A stretch of DNA of 64,000 nt from contig NZ_CP101134.1 of the NCBI RefSeq assembly GCF_024296865.1, forward strand, positions 2,666,001 through 2,730,000, read 5' to 3'. Origin of the DNA: Sphingobacterium sp. LZ7M1. Lineage in GTDB: Bacteria; Bacteroidota; Bacteroidia; Sphingobacteriales; Sphingobacteriaceae. Positions 18,588-28,098 of this stretch are shown here, one piece after another. Positions within the stretch are counted from its first letter, which is position 1. Each line of letters begins with the position of its first letter. Under the pieces are notes generated by a model. It made no database searches. It was not told the origin of the DNA and saw only the letters and a list, made by a program, of their open reading frames with translations. The translations under genes were made by a program, and so were the position numbers.

Positions 18588-20042
18588 TTAAGTCTCTTTA
18601 TTCTTGCGGCTACCTTTAATTAAGTCAATTAATATAGCCAATTCCTTAGTCTTTAATAGATAAGCAACGCCAAAATAAGTACACAAATATATGGAAACAG
18701 ATATTATCAAACGAATTAAATCGTGGTAATTTATAAGTAAATATTGGTCAATTAGGAAAACGAGCCCACCTACAATTAACGCCCTGATAATACTCGGCAA
18801 CAAATCAGCAAATTGTCTCCAAATAGGGTAATTAATAAACTTAGAAGTGTAATGGGTATTTATGAAAACCGTAATGACTGAAATAATAACACTACCCCAG
18901 ACTAAACCAATCATACCGAATGGCAAACAGCATAAAATGACCGAAACAATAACTATCTTTTTGAAAACCTCGATTTTCAAGTAAAGGTCGGACCTACCTT
19001 TTGCCTGCAAGATATTCAGGTTATAGGCATGGATTGGATAAAAAATCCCTCCTATTGATAAGATTTGAAAGTATTGGACAGAAGGCAACCATTTATCTGT
19101 CAATAAAAACCGGATCAAAGGTTCTGCAACTACAACCATTAAAACTGACAATGGAGCTATCAGAAAGATCACAACCAAAATAATACTTTGATAATATTTT
19201 TTCAATGCAGCATCATCATGGGCTAGCTTGGCAAACAGTGGAAATGTAACCCTATTTAAAGCCCCAGCTATATTTGTAATCGGCAATTGCTTTAATGAAT
19301 CAGCCCTATTATAATAACCCAATTGGGTTGGAGAAAACTTCTTACCAATGATAATGTTGTACAAATTATTGAAAATCGTATCCAACAATGACGAAGCGGT
19401 CAATTTCACACCAAAGGAAAAATGGTATTTGAATTTCTCTTTATCAAAGACAAAAGAAGGCCTCCAATCACTATACAACCAATATTGTAATGTATAAACA
19501 AAGTTTTGAACTAGGGAAGAATAGATCAGTGACCAGACACCGAACCCATGGGTCGCAAAGAAAATCCCAGATGCACCGCCAGCCAGCATGGATGGTAACT
19601 GAATCTTGAACGCCCTTTTGAAATTCATCTCTTTAATGACCTTCGTCGCTTGAACTGCCGCAAAGGAATCAATGATTAAGATGATGGCATAAGTCCTGAT
19701 TAATCCTGTAAGAACTGGGATTTCATAAAAAGCGGCAACAAGTGGAGCGGTAAAAAAGATGATGCAGTACAGGATAACACTGACACCAAAATTGAACCAG
19801 AACACAGTGGACATATCCCTTTGGTCGACATCTTGACTTCGTATAAGGCTATTTGTCAATCCCCCGTTTACCAAAACAGCGGATACACTCATAATTACCC
19901 CATACAAAGCAATTGTTCCAAAATCAGATGGCAATAAAACTCTTGCTAAAACCAGGTTTATGACAAAACCGATCAGTTGCGAACCAAACTGTTCAGCAAA
20001 AACCCAAAATACTCCTTTAGCAGCTTGCTCTTTAAGCCCCAT
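18588..20042 (-). CDS. WzxC-like lipopolysaccharide/EPS flippase (second of two)
   Basis: A 484-residue protein whose opening (MGLKEQAAKGVFWVFAEQFG, then VLARVLLPSDFGTIALYGVI) is the WzxC/TuaB-type flippase signature: xxARLLxPxDFG. Around 12-14 membrane segments follow, with YWLYSDWRP and FSFGVKLTASSLLDTIFNNLYNIIIGKKFSPTQLGYYNRAD, which are well conserved in this branch. It belongs to the MOP superfamily and should export lipid-linked sugar units. It lies between the epimerase gene and the other flippase. Two different flippases in one operon is unusual and is treated as a finding. Confidence 0.88.
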   Translation of the reverse strand: MGLKEQAAKGVFWVFAEQFGSQLIGFVINLVLARVLLPSDFGTIALYGVIMSVSAVLVNGGLTNSLIRSQDVDQRDMSTVFWFNFGVSVILYCIIFFTAPLVAAFYEIPVLTGLIRTYAIILIIDSFAAVQATKVIKEMNFKRAFKIQLPSMLAGGASGIFFATHGFGVWSLIYSSLVQNFVYTLQYWLYSDWRPSFVFDKEKFKYHFSFGVKLTASSLLDTIFNNLYNIIIGKKFSPTQLGYYNRADSLKQLPITNIAGALNRVTFPLFAKLAHDDAALKKYYQSIILVVIFLIAPLSVLMVVVAEPLIRFLLTDKWLPSVQYFQILSIGGIFYPIHAYNLNILQAKGRSDLYLKIEVFKKIVIVSVILCCLPFGMIGLVWGSVIISVITVFINTHYTSKFINYPIWRQFADLLPSIIRALIVGGLVFLIDQYLLINYHDLIRLIISVSIYLCTYFGVAYLLKTKELAILIDLIKGSRKNKET

Positions 20043-20086
20043 GCTTTATAGTTTCAAAATTTTTAATATAAAATTATGATTTTATA

Positions 20087-21046
20087 TTATTTCCCGAATT
20101 CTGCATTCAACATTCTCCTTAAGCCTTCCTCCATAGAATATGGGGGAACAAAACCTGAAGACATCGCTTTTGTAGAATCATATTTAGTAACTGCACAGAA
20201 TTTCTTCACGCGAACAGAACTGATCGTCAATTTTTTCCGGCTTAAAAATGCCAATACATCAAAGCCGTAACCTCCTAGCATCCCGATCCAGTAAGGGATA
20301 TGGGTAGTCGGAATCTTTTTACCCAAAATCTCACCAGTATGATAAACCAAATCATTGGTAGTAAAATCGGGCTTGTCTACATAGTTATATACATTATAAC
20401 CCTCTCGCTTATGTTGAATCAAGAATTCTAGAAATGCAACGACATTCCCAACATAGGACATAGACTTTTGATTTTTTCCATCACCGATCATCATGAATTT
20501 ACCTGATGCAATTTGATTCAACAGGTTAAAAACATTCCCTCTGTTACCTTCTCCAAAGATCACTGTAGGGCGAACGATATTGATGTTCCAGTCAGCATGG
20601 GTCTTATACCACTCTTGAAGAACCTGCTCAGCCTCCCATTTACTCTTACCGTAATGGTTAAATGCATCCGCAGGAAAAGATTCATCCGGATTATCCTTAT
20701 CCAAGCCATAAACCGCTACAGAACTGGTAAAGATCAGCCTGCTAACACCATTAGCTTCCATGGCTTCTAGGGTATGCCTCATCCCTTCCACATTCACATC
20801 ATAATAAAGTGACGTCGGAGAAACATCATCCCTATGCTCTGCTGCTAACAAAATCACCACATCTTGGCCCTTCAAAAGCTCTTTTAATCGAACTTTATCA
20901 AGAACATTCGCAATTTTTGTCAACTGTGGATAACTAGAACTTTGTTGTTTATCAATATTGATAAGGTTTAGTGTGGGAGTATCAATGAGGTTTCCAATTA
21001 GCTTTGTGCCAACAAAACCTGAACCACCGATAATAGCTATATTCAT
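20087..21046 (-). CDS. NAD-dependent epimerase/dehydratase (extended SDR)
   Basis: A 319-residue extended short-chain dehydrogenase. The nucleotide-binding GGSGFVGTKL loop is at residues 7-16, the catalytic Ser-Tyr-Lys triad appears as FTSSVAVYG and NHYGKSKWEAE (Y-x3-K), and the C-terminal part carries RPTVIFGEGNRGNVFNLL. Members of this group interconvert or reduce the 4-position of nucleotide-activated hexoses; similar enzymes sit beside WecA/MraY-like genes and supply the first sugar (for example by 4-epimerisation of UDP-GlcNAc-type substrates). It is 14 bp from the MraY-like gene, supporting that pairing. Exact substrate is inference. Confidence 0.88.
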   Translation of the reverse strand: MNIAIIGGSGFVGTKLIGNLIDTPTLNLINIDKQQSSSYPQLTKIANVLDKVRLKELLKGQDVVILLAAEHRDDVSPTSLYYDVNVEGMRHTLEAMEANGVSRLIFTSSVAVYGLDKDNPDESFPADAFNHYGKSKWEAEQVLQEWYKTHADWNINIVRPTVIFGEGNRGNVFNLLNQIASGKFMMIGDGKNQKSMSYVGNVVAFLEFLIQHKREGYNVYNYVDKPDFTTNDLVYHTGEILGKKIPTTHIPYWIGMLGGYGFDVLAFLSRKKLTISSVRVKKFCAVTKYDSTKAMSSGFVPPYSMEEGLRRMLNAEFGK

Positions 21047-21060
21047 CTAAAATCTAAATG

Positions 21061-22290
21061 TTATATTTTATTTATTAATGTGACTGAAACTGCATCTGGA
21101 GCTTCCCCAGCTTTAACCTCTTTAACCTGAGCCTCAGTAAACTGAGCAGTTTCTACTTTTATCGTTCCTTGTTCCATTTCCTGATTAACAAGTTTAGCAT
21201 TTCTTTTGTTCACAAAATAATTGAAAGTCAATGTAAACAAGAACCACAAAACAAGATCCAAAAGAACAACTACATTATTGCTAATGAATTGAACGGTGAT
21301 AATATTAAAAGCACAGAAAAACAAAGAGAGACCAATGATACTCATCATGGCACTCTTATGTGATAGACCTGATCGAAGTAATTTATGGTGCAAATGGCTA
21401 CGATCTGCCTTGAACAAAGGCAAGCCCTTGTACCATCTGATAAATATTACCCTTGCTACATCAAAAACAGGAACGATCAATGTCGAGAAAGCTACAACAA
21501 TAGCTCCTTCAGAAAAAGGCTTGATACTCTTATTGTTCATAGCAAAGCTAATGGCTAGAAATGCCATGGTATATCCTAAGGTCATACTGCCTGTATCACC
21601 CATAAATATCCTTCTCCTCCTTTTGGATGCACCAAAAACATTGTAATAGAAGAATGATATTAAAATACCTGTTGTAATAAATGCTAACAAGGCATGGATC
21701 CAGGCATGATAGAATGCAAATAAGGTCCCTAATACCAAACAGCCAACGCCAACCAGGCCAGAACATAATCCATCCAAACCATCGATCAGATTGATCGCAT
21801 TGATGATAAGTACAGCAGCAAAAATTGTGAGCGGAATGCCAGCCCATGCTGGCAGATAAGTTAGGAACATCAATCCATAAAGATCATTGATCCATAATCC
21901 AGCTAGAGGAAAGAATGTAGCTACCAAAATCTGTGCAACAAACTTCCATTTATAGCTTACTCCAATTAAATCATCTGCTATCCCAATGATATAAAGAATT
22001 ACCAGACCACAAATTAACATGATGAACATCGGAAATACTTCCCATGTCACAATGCCTAAATTGACAAAATTAGTCTTATAAACTAATACAACGGTAATGG
22101 CTAATAAACAACATTGAATGGGAACAAATGCAACTCCACCTAATCTAGGGATAATACTCTGGTGGACTTTTCTTGCATCGATGGGATCAAATAACCTCTT
22201 CCTATATGTTATAAGCATAATATATGGGATGATAATCTTCCCAAGAAATATGGCTAATAAGAAAGGAACAAGTAGAATGATAAACTCCAT
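21061..22290 (-). CDS. MraY/WecA-family undecaprenyl-phosphate sugar-1-phosphate transferase
   Basis: A 409-residue multi-span membrane protein of the polyprenyl-phosphate HexNAc-1-phosphate transferase family. Diagnostic elements are KVHQSIIPRLGGVAF at residues 42-57, NAINLIDGLDGLCSG (the D-x-x-D-G-L-D nucleophile/metal region), FMGDTGSMTLGY and the cytoplasmic RSHLHHKLL histidine motif. It primes repeat-unit synthesis by transferring GlcNAc-1-P or a related sugar-1-P to undecaprenyl phosphate. It is the first gene of the leftward locus. A charged cytoplasmic tail of about 50 residues follows the last membrane span. Confidence 0.92.
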   Translation of the reverse strand: MEFIILLVPFLLAIFLGKIIIPYIMLITYRKRLFDPIDARKVHQSIIPRLGGVAFVPIQCCLLAITVVLVYKTNFVNLGIVTWEVFPMFIMLICGLVILYIIGIADDLIGVSYKWKFVAQILVATFFPLAGLWINDLYGLMFLTYLPAWAGIPLTIFAAVLIINAINLIDGLDGLCSGLVGVGCLVLGTLFAFYHAWIHALLAFITTGILISFFYYNVFGASKRRRRIFMGDTGSMTLGYTMAFLAISFAMNNKSIKPFSEGAIVVAFSTLIVPVFDVARVIFIRWYKGLPLFKADRSHLHHKLLRSGLSHKSAMMSIIGLSLFFCAFNIITVQFISNNVVVLLDLVLWFLFTLTFNYFVNKRNAKLVNQEMEQGTIKVETAQFTEAQVKEVKAGEAPDAVSVTLINKI

Positions 22291-22685
22291 CGACTTAATT
22301 TTTTAGACTTTAGTTGAAAGCTGATTTAGTAACACTATATCTAACCAACGATTTAATTTTGCTTTATAAAATGAGCATTTGTTTGGAACAAATTTATAAC
22401 ATATTTAAAGGGCAAACGACTGATTAAGCCTATCCACACCTTATATTTCTCAATTTGTAGCCCAAACCTTACACCCTCATTTATGTGCTTAAACATCTAA
22501 TTTCTAAGACTTATCAAATTTACTTAGCCCTAATTAATACCATTAAGCCAATTATTAAACCCATAATTTAGAGGTATGGAACAATATCTAGATTATTGCA
22601 AAGGAATTAATACCATAACCCCAGCAAAAGGAACTGAAATCAATAATTATATTATAAAAATAGAAAATTTAAATTAATAAATAAA
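22291..22685. other. Intergenic region upstream of the polysaccharide locus
   Basis: About 395 bases with no supportable gene. The right part is AT-rich with short A/T tracts, the left part holds a candidate promoter for the leftward locus (listed separately). A 33-codon frame exists here but lacks supporting features and is rejected. Confidence 0.6.
22389..22416 (-). promoter_or_regulatory. Candidate Bacteroidota promoter of the polysaccharide operon
   Basis: On the minus strand a TTTG box (22413-22416) is followed 16 bases later by TAAATTTG (22389-22396), an exact match to the TAnnTTTG -7 consensus of Bacteroidota primary sigma factor. The spacer is at or just below the short end of the usual range. 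The -7 box ends about 100 bases before the start codon of the MraY-like gene, leaving a leader of roughly 95 bases. Confidence 0.4.
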
Positions 22686-23111
22686 TTATTTAAAGATCTT
22701 TTTCCAAGCTGAAACCTTGGCGGGACGAATGCCTTCTTCGAAAACCGCATCCGTATCAAAGGCTAGATCATGTGCCATTTTTTTGTTTATTGCCCGATAA
22801 ATTATCCCCCAATCTGGTAGCCCACCAAAGTTTCGGTCATCAATAAATAAATCAGCACTTAGTTTTCTTGGACCTTTACTCCGGTCCTCTTCAGGAAAAT
22901 TCGAATTATGTGCGTAAAATTCCAACCCTTGATCTTTACAATAATCAATAGCCTCCTGTAACAACTCACCCTCCCTCACCGTCCACAATATCAATATATG
23001 ATGCTCATTCTGTAATTGCTTCAAAATATCTATTGCAAAAGGAATGGGTTTCCCAATCCTTGGGTATCTATGCTCAACAATGGTTCCATCAAAATCAACC
23101 GCAATTACCAT
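22686..23111 (-). CDS. HAD-superfamily phosphatase (BT_0820-like)
   Basis: A 141-residue HAD hydrolase without cap domain. The nucleophile motif is VIAVDFDGTIVEH (Asp5, Asp7), motif II is LILWTVREG (Thr), and the distal acidic motif is DLFIDDRNFGG. Size and motifs resemble the small HAD phosphatase family represented by Bacteroides BT_0820. The physiological substrate is unknown. It is transcribed in the same direction as the polysaccharide locus but separated by 395 bases including a candidate promoter, so it is probably a separate unit. Confidence 0.85.
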   Translation of the reverse strand: MVIAVDFDGTIVEHRYPRIGKPIPFAIDILKQLQNEHHILILWTVREGELLQEAIDYCKDQGLEFYAHNSNFPEEDRSKGPRKLSADLFIDDRNFGGLPDWGIIYRAINKKMAHDLAFDTDAVFEEGIRPAKVSAWKKIFK

Positions 23112-23480
23112 CTTTCAATATTTTTTATCTATTACAACAAATTCCAGTCCAAACCTTACTGATTTCAGTCAACTCATAAACAGATTTATAAGACCAATTC
23201 GGGAAAAATCAGTTCGTTTTTTCATAATGAAAAATCCTTTTATTCAAAATATAATTTTGTAAAAGTTACAATACCTAATTTTTTTCAAAATTTAATTAGG
23301 CAACCATTAAAAACCTTATAAACTACCCCCATTGACTTTAAATCAAAGTTATCCTATGATTTCCTGAATTTCCTTAACCAGCCGAACCCCCTTCTCCCAC
23401 AGCCACTCATTGGATAAAAATTAAGTTTTAATAATTTAGCGCCGCAAATTTCACAACTATTCACAAAATAATTATCAATC
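23112..23480. other. Divergent intergenic region
   Basis: About 369 bases between two divergently transcribed genes; it must hold promoters for both. No gene, strong hairpin or exact TAnnTTTG box that I would defend was found; a near-match (TAATTTAG) lies about 50 bases before the rightward gene. Confidence 0.5.
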
Positions 23481-24380
23481 ATGAAAGTATTAAAAGTTGC
23501 TTTTTTATCTGCTGTTACCTTCCTTAGTTTGCAAGTCTCAGCTCAAGAGTCTGAAGGTGAGGAAAACCTAGAGATTGACACAACCAAAACTTGGACCATC
23601 ATGGGTGAAAACACCTTTCTATTAAACCAAAGTTCCTTTTCAAACTGGGCTGCGGGTGGTGTAAACTCCTTGGCTGGAAATCTGATTTTCAATTACGATT
23701 TCAATTACAAAAAAGACAAATGGAATTGGGATAATAAATTGATCGCTGCCTATGGACAGACCTACCAAAAAGAAACAGATTGGAGAAAAAACGATGACCG
23801 TTTCGCTATTAACAGTTTACTAGGCTACCAAGCTGCTGAAAAATGGTATTACACCTTTTTCATGAACTTCAATACCCAATTTGCAAATGGTTATGAATAT
23901 AAGGATCAGATTAGAGGAAGAAAGATTTCTGCCCCATTTGCTCCTGCATATTTAAGTTTCGGTCCAGGTATGGCTTTCAAAGAATCAGACAATTTCAAAA
24001 TCAATATCTCTCCGGCATCTGCAAGGTTTGTGATGGTGGGAGCTGAAAGCCTAAGACCAGATTACGGTGTTGATCCAGATAAATTCTCAAGAAACGAATT
24101 TGGTGCAGCTTTAGATGCTTACTATAAAGTCGGGTTAATGGAAAACATTACTTTTGAAACCATCCTGAAATTATACTCTAATTATCTTCAAGATCCACAA
24201 AATATTGATGTAGACTATTTAGCAAACCTAAATCTACAGGTAAATAGGTTCATATCAGTAAATGCGGCCGTTCAACTGGTATATGATGACAACGTGAATG
24301 TTCCTAAAAGCGATGGCACCAAAGGCCCAGGATTACAAGTAAGACAGATCCTTGGTGCGGGTGTGACTTATAAGTTTTAA
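23481..24380 (+). CDS. DUF3078 domain-containing secreted/outer-membrane protein
   Basis: A 299-residue protein with a Sec signal peptide (MKVLKVAFLSAVTFLSLQVSAQ, cleavage after SAQ likely). The mature part opens with TWTIMGENTFLLNQSSFSNWAAGG, the highly conserved start of DUF3078, followed by alternating aromatic strands and a C-terminal GAGVTYKF, consistent with an outer-membrane beta-barrel ending in Phe. The family is widespread in Bacteroidota and has no established function. It is monocistronic, ending 29 bases before a strong terminator. Confidence 0.9.
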   Translation: MKVLKVAFLSAVTFLSLQVSAQESEGEENLEIDTTKTWTIMGENTFLLNQSSFSNWAAGGVNSLAGNLIFNYDFNYKKDKWNWDNKLIAAYGQTYQKETDWRKNDDRFAINSLLGYQAAEKWYYTFFMNFNTQFANGYEYKDQIRGRKISAPFAPAYLSFGPGMAFKESDNFKINISPASARFVMVGAESLRPDYGVDPDKFSRNEFGAALDAYYKVGLMENITFETILKLYSNYLQDPQNIDVDYLANLNLQVNRFISVNAAVQLVYDDNVNVPKSDGTKGPGLQVRQILGAGVTYKF

Positions 24381-24409
24381 GAACCTTACAGAAAATTAAT
24401 AAATTTATT

Positions 24410-24437
24410 AAAGGCGGCTAAATGGCCGCTTTTTTTG
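24410..24437 (+). terminator. Rho-independent terminator
   Basis: A GC-rich 9-bp stem around the loop TAAAT (GGCGGC pairing with GCCGCT, one G-T pair) followed by seven T. It lies 29 bases after the DUF3078 gene and should end its transcript. Confidence 0.85.
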
Positions 24438-24542
24438 TGCCCTTATCCTACTTCTGTTTCGAATATTTTTAAGTTTCAAGAAACCAAAAGACTGAAAACC
24501 TGTTGTTTAATAAAGGAAATATAACATAAAATCTTATTCAAA

Positions 24543-26279
24543 ATGGCTAAAATAGTTGCAGAACAATTGGTAGAAATGCTCGTTGAAGCGGGAGTTAAAC
24601 GAGTATATGCAGTAACAGGTGATAGTTTGAACTTTTTCAATGAAGCAATTAGAAAAGATGGTAGAATCCAATGGATCCATGTCAGGCATGAGGAGGTTGG
24701 AGCTTATGCCGCTGCCGCTGAGGCAGAGTTGGATGGTTTAGCATGCTGTGCAGGAAGCTGTGGACCCGGACATGTGCATTTAATCAATGGGGTTTATGAA
24801 GCCCATCGTGCGCATGTACCTATGTTAGTGATTGCATCAACCATTCCAACAAATCAAATGGGAACCAGCTATTTCCAAGAAACAAACACCTATAAACTAT
24901 TTGATGACTGTAGTGGGTACAACCAATTGATTACTACGGCCGAACAGGCTCCTCGTATCATTCAATCTGCAATTCAGCATGCAATCTCTCAAAAGGGAGT
25001 CAGTGTCATCGGGTTACCGGGCGATGTTTCTAAATTAAAGGCCAAAGAATCAATAACCTCAACCCAAATTTTCCGATGTAACCCTTTAATCAGACCCTCG
25101 GACACTGAACTTCAAAAAATTGCTGACCTCCTAAATAAAGGATCGAAAATCACTCTTTATGCTGGAATTGGCGCTATAGGTGCTAGGCAAGAATTACAGC
25201 TCCTGGCACAGAAACTAAAAGCACCAGTAGGCTATAGCTTTCGGGGAAAAATGAATGCCCAACTGCCTGCTCCCTATGATGTGGGAATGACTGGTCTTTT
25301 AGGCATCCCTTCCTGCTACCAAGCGATGAAAGAAGCGGATGTACTGCTATTGTTAGGTACTGATATGCCATATGATGATTTTATGCCAACCGACAACAAA
25401 ATAATCCAGATCGATACAGCGGAAGAAAGGCTCGGCAGAAGATGTAAGCTCGATCTCGCGGCAGTAGGCGATATCCGAGAAACCATACTCGCTTTATTAC
25501 CACTTTTAGAGGAAAAAGTGGACAGCGCCTTTCTGGACTCATTGGGCAATTTCGCAAAGAAAGTACAGGATAACCTTCATGAGTATGTTGACGATATAGG
25601 CACAAAAGATGCCATACAACCTGAATTTGTTGCCGATGTGATCAACAAACATGCTAGCCCTAATGCCATCTTTACCCTTGATACTGGAATGACCTGTGTA
25701 TGGGGTGCTAGGTATATACAGCAAACAGGCGACCGGAAGATGCTTGGATCCTTTAATCATGGTAGCATGGCCAATGCCATGCCTATGGCAATTGGAGCGG
25801 CATTAGCCCATCCTGAAAGACAGGTCATAGCTATGTGCGGCGATGGTGGCCTTTCGATGTTGTTAGGAGATTTAGCAACCATAAAACAATATAATCTTCC
25901 CATAAAGCTTATTGTTTTTAATAATAGAGCTTTAGGTATGGTAAAACTTGAAATGCAAGTAGCTGGTTTGGTTGATAATCAAACTGATATGGAAAACCCG
26001 GACTTCGCTAAGGTTGCTGAAGCCTTCGGCATCCCAGCTATCAATATCCATAAGCCAGAAGAGGTAGATTCGGTCATCGCGGAAACTTTACGCGTCGATG
26101 GTCCATTCCTATTGAACATCTTCACCAACCCTAGCGCATTGGCAATGCCTTCCCACATCAGCGCAAATCAAGTCGTGGGCATGACAGAAAGTATGGGAAA
26201 ACTGATCCTTGGCGGCCGGATGGACGAAGTCTTTGAAACCATTAAGTCAAACTACAAACACTTAAAAAGCATATTCTAA
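24543..26279 (+). CDS. poxB: Thiamine-diphosphate-dependent pyruvate dehydrogenase (quinone)/pyruvate oxidase
   Basis: A 578-residue three-domain ThDP enzyme, close to the 572 residues of E. coli PoxB. The N-terminal domain has the catalytic Glu in VRHEEVGAYAAAAEAE (about residue 51) and CAGSCGPGHVHLINGVYEA; the central domain (about 190-340) is the FAD/nucleotide-binding fold; the C-terminal domain holds the ThDP motif MCGDGGLSMLLGDLATIKQ...NLPIKLIVFNN (GDG-x~25-NN). PoxB oxidatively decarboxylates pyruvate to acetate and CO2 and passes electrons to the membrane quinone pool; the last 25 residues correspond to the membrane-binding tail of PoxB. Closely related acetolactate synthases are the main alternative, but no small subunit or ilv gene is adjacent. 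Confidence 0.88.
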   Translation: MAKIVAEQLVEMLVEAGVKRVYAVTGDSLNFFNEAIRKDGRIQWIHVRHEEVGAYAAAAEAELDGLACCAGSCGPGHVHLINGVYEAHRAHVPMLVIASTIPTNQMGTSYFQETNTYKLFDDCSGYNQLITTAEQAPRIIQSAIQHAISQKGVSVIGLPGDVSKLKAKESITSTQIFRCNPLIRPSDTELQKIADLLNKGSKITLYAGIGAIGARQELQLLAQKLKAPVGYSFRGKMNAQLPAPYDVGMTGLLGIPSCYQAMKEADVLLLLGTDMPYDDFMPTDNKIIQIDTAEERLGRRCKLDLAAVGDIRETILALLPLLEEKVDSAFLDSLGNFAKKVQDNLHEYVDDIGTKDAIQPEFVADVINKHASPNAIFTLDTGMTCVWGARYIQQTGDRKMLGSFNHGSMANAMPMAIGAALAHPERQVIAMCGDGGLSMLLGDLATIKQYNLPIKLIVFNNRALGMVKLEMQVAGLVDNQTDMENPDFAKVAEAFGIPAINIHKPEEVDSVIAETLRVDGPFLLNIFTNPSALAMPSHISANQVVGMTESMGKLILGGRMDEVFETIKSNYKHLKSIF

Positions 26280-26288
26280 AAATAAAAT

Positions 26289-26313
26289 AGGGCAAACTAT
26301 CAGTTTGCCCTTT
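26289..26313 (+). terminator. Rho-independent terminator, possibly bidirectional
   Basis: A perfect 10-bp stem AGGGCAAACT / AGTTTGCCCT with the loop ATC lies 9 bases after the poxB stop. It is followed by a short T tract on the plus strand and an ATTTTATTT tract on the minus strand, so it could also end the leftward AarF transcript. Confidence 0.8.
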
Positions 26314-26374
26314 CCTATTATCCTTCAAAAAGTATTAAACAGTCAACCCTATTTAGGGATGGACAATTGACAAT

Positions 26375-26408
26375 TGTCTCATGTCTCATGTCTTGTGTCT
26401 TGTGTCTA
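26375..26408. repeat. 7-bp tandem repeat array
   Basis: Reads TGTCTCA twice, TGTCTTG twice, then TGTCTA: a 7-base unit in doubled variants. It lies between two convergent genes, ending 4 bases before the stop of the AarF gene. Arrays of the same unit length and design occur at 41981-42045 and 54203-54233. Confidence 0.8.
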
Positions 26409-26412
26409 AATA

Positions 26413-28077
26413 CTATTTACTCTTATACAAATGGCTCAACAAGGCGAAACATAAGATAAAACTCATGATAAAGCCAAACCACGAAAGTACAGGAATACCC
26501 CAGATCAGATAACCAACCCTTCCATGCGCAAGGATACTTGCCCCAACTCCAAAGGTCATTGCCAAAATGGACAGCAAAAATTTATTTCCCATCCTATGCA
26601 GGATCAATTGAAGATTATCAAAATCTTGCATTTTGTGGTTTACGGTTATTTTGTCCTCTTTTACCTTTTCTAAAATGGTCAACAGATCCAAAGGCACTTC
26701 AGTCAGGACATCCTTGGCAAATTTGGCTTTCTCCTTCAATTGCCCTAAAATATATTCTGAAGAAAATTTCTCAGCCGCTATCTTTTTGGCAAAGGGTTCA
26801 ATACTCTCAGGCACATTGAGATCAGCATCTAATTGTCGACCTGTACCCTCTAATATTGAAACTCCACGAAGCAAGAGGTAAACAAAATCTGGCAATAAGA
26901 TATGATTACTTTGCAAAACGATATTTAATTTTTGCAACATCACTGAAATATCAATGTCATCAAGGGCATTTTGCTTGATCATCTCAAATATTTCATAAGC
27001 ATCTCTTTCCAACCGCCTTTCATCTTCAATATGGTGGGCTACAGAAAGTCTCTTTATGTTTTTTATCAAACTTTTGGCATCGTTTGCCAGAAAATCAAGA
27101 ACCATGGCCTCTATGATCTTTCTATCCTCTGGAATCATAAATCCCATGGCGCCAAAGTCTATAAAAACGATCTGACCACGATGGTTGACAAAAACATTTC
27201 CGGGATGGGGATCGGCATGGAAGAAACCGTGCATCAGCACCTGTTCTAAATAGAGATCTAATACATTTTGCAAAACCGACTTTGGATATAGCCCATATTG
27301 CTTAAATCCTTCTTGATCATTAACCTTTACGCCATCTATAAACTCCATGCAGATCAAGGTATCTGTACTAAATTTCCTATAAACTTTAGGAACATAAACA
27401 TCCTTGTTCTCTTTGAAGTTTCTTCTAAACCGCTCGATATTATTTATTTCATTGGTAAACGAAAGCTCATTCAACAGGGAACTTTCAAAAGAAAGAACGA
27501 TTTGATAAAGGTTCATTTTATAGACTACTTCATATTTCCGCTGAAGTAGCTTGACTAAATCTTTGATAAAATCCAGGTCAGCTTGAATGACCTCGTCAAT
27601 TTCCTCTCTTTTTACCTTTAATACAACCTCTTTACCATTTTTTAAAGTAGCTCGATAGACCTGAGCAATTGAGGCTGAAGCTATAGGAATTTCATCAATG
27701 GAGATAAAATGTTCATCAAGGTCAACCTCTAATTCATCGGCCAACCTTTTTCGGATATCAATACCTTCTAAAGCAACTTCATCCTGCAGTTTTATTAGCT
27801 CCTCCTGTAGGTCTTTGGGAATAATATCTGGGCGATTGCTCAGTAATTGCCCCAACTTAATAAATGTTGGACCCAATTCTTCAATAGCTAGTCGGACCCT
27901 TACATTAAAATCTTCCTCAAATACCTTTCGAGCATGATTATTCCAGAACAAGAAACTATCTGGCAATATCCTATCAAGATTGGACCTGGAGACAACTTCA
28001 TCAAATCCATGTTTCGAAAGGATTTTTAGAATTTGTCCAACACGCTTTATCTTTTGAAAACCATTGATATGCTTCAT
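26413..28077 (-). CDS. ABC1/AarF/UbiB-family atypical protein kinase-like protein
   Basis: A 554-residue protein of the UbiB family. The family-specific KxGQ motif is seen as GPTFIKLGQLLSNRPDIIP, the Ala-rich loop as PIASASIAQVYRA, the catalytic loop as HADPHPGNVFV and the metal-binding motif as FIDFGAMG. The last 60 residues contain two hydrophobic membrane segments, as in UbiB/Coq8. Family members are ATPases needed for isoprenoid quinone biosynthesis or lipid homeostasis. No quinone genes are adjacent; the neighbouring quinone-linked PoxB is suggestive only. It is 21 bp downstream of the SUFU gene and could share its transcript. Confidence 0.9.
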   Translation of the reverse strand: MKHINGFQKIKRVGQILKILSKHGFDEVVSRSNLDRILPDSFLFWNNHARKVFEEDFNVRVRLAIEELGPTFIKLGQLLSNRPDIIPKDLQEELIKLQDEVALEGIDIRKRLADELEVDLDEHFISIDEIPIASASIAQVYRATLKNGKEVVLKVKREEIDEVIQADLDFIKDLVKLLQRKYEVVYKMNLYQIVLSFESSLLNELSFTNEINNIERFRRNFKENKDVYVPKVYRKFSTDTLICMEFIDGVKVNDQEGFKQYGLYPKSVLQNVLDLYLEQVLMHGFFHADPHPGNVFVNHRGQIVFIDFGAMGFMIPEDRKIIEAMVLDFLANDAKSLIKNIKRLSVAHHIEDERRLERDAYEIFEMIKQNALDDIDISVMLQKLNIVLQSNHILLPDFVYLLLRGVSILEGTGRQLDADLNVPESIEPFAKKIAAEKFSSEYILGQLKEKAKFAKDVLTEVPLDLLTILEKVKEDKITVNHKMQDFDNLQLILHRMGNKFLLSILAMTFGVGASILAHGRVGYLIWGIPVLSWFGFIMSFILCFALLSHLYKSK

Positions 28078-28098
28078 ATTGATATTTATGATGCCTTT

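Noticed and set aside
22576..22677. 33-codon frame (MEQYLDYCKGINTIT...) in the gap before the HAD gene
   Set aside because: It has a weak GAGG ribosome site but is short and AT-rich, has no recognisable motif, and lies between genes of the opposite strand.
23481..26279. poxB as part of a quinone operon with the AarF/UbiB gene
   Set aside because: The two genes are convergent and separated by a terminator, so only proximity links them.
26375..26408. CRISPR-like short repeat arrays here and at 41981-42045
   Set aside because: Units are 7 bp with no spacers, and no cas gene is present in the window.
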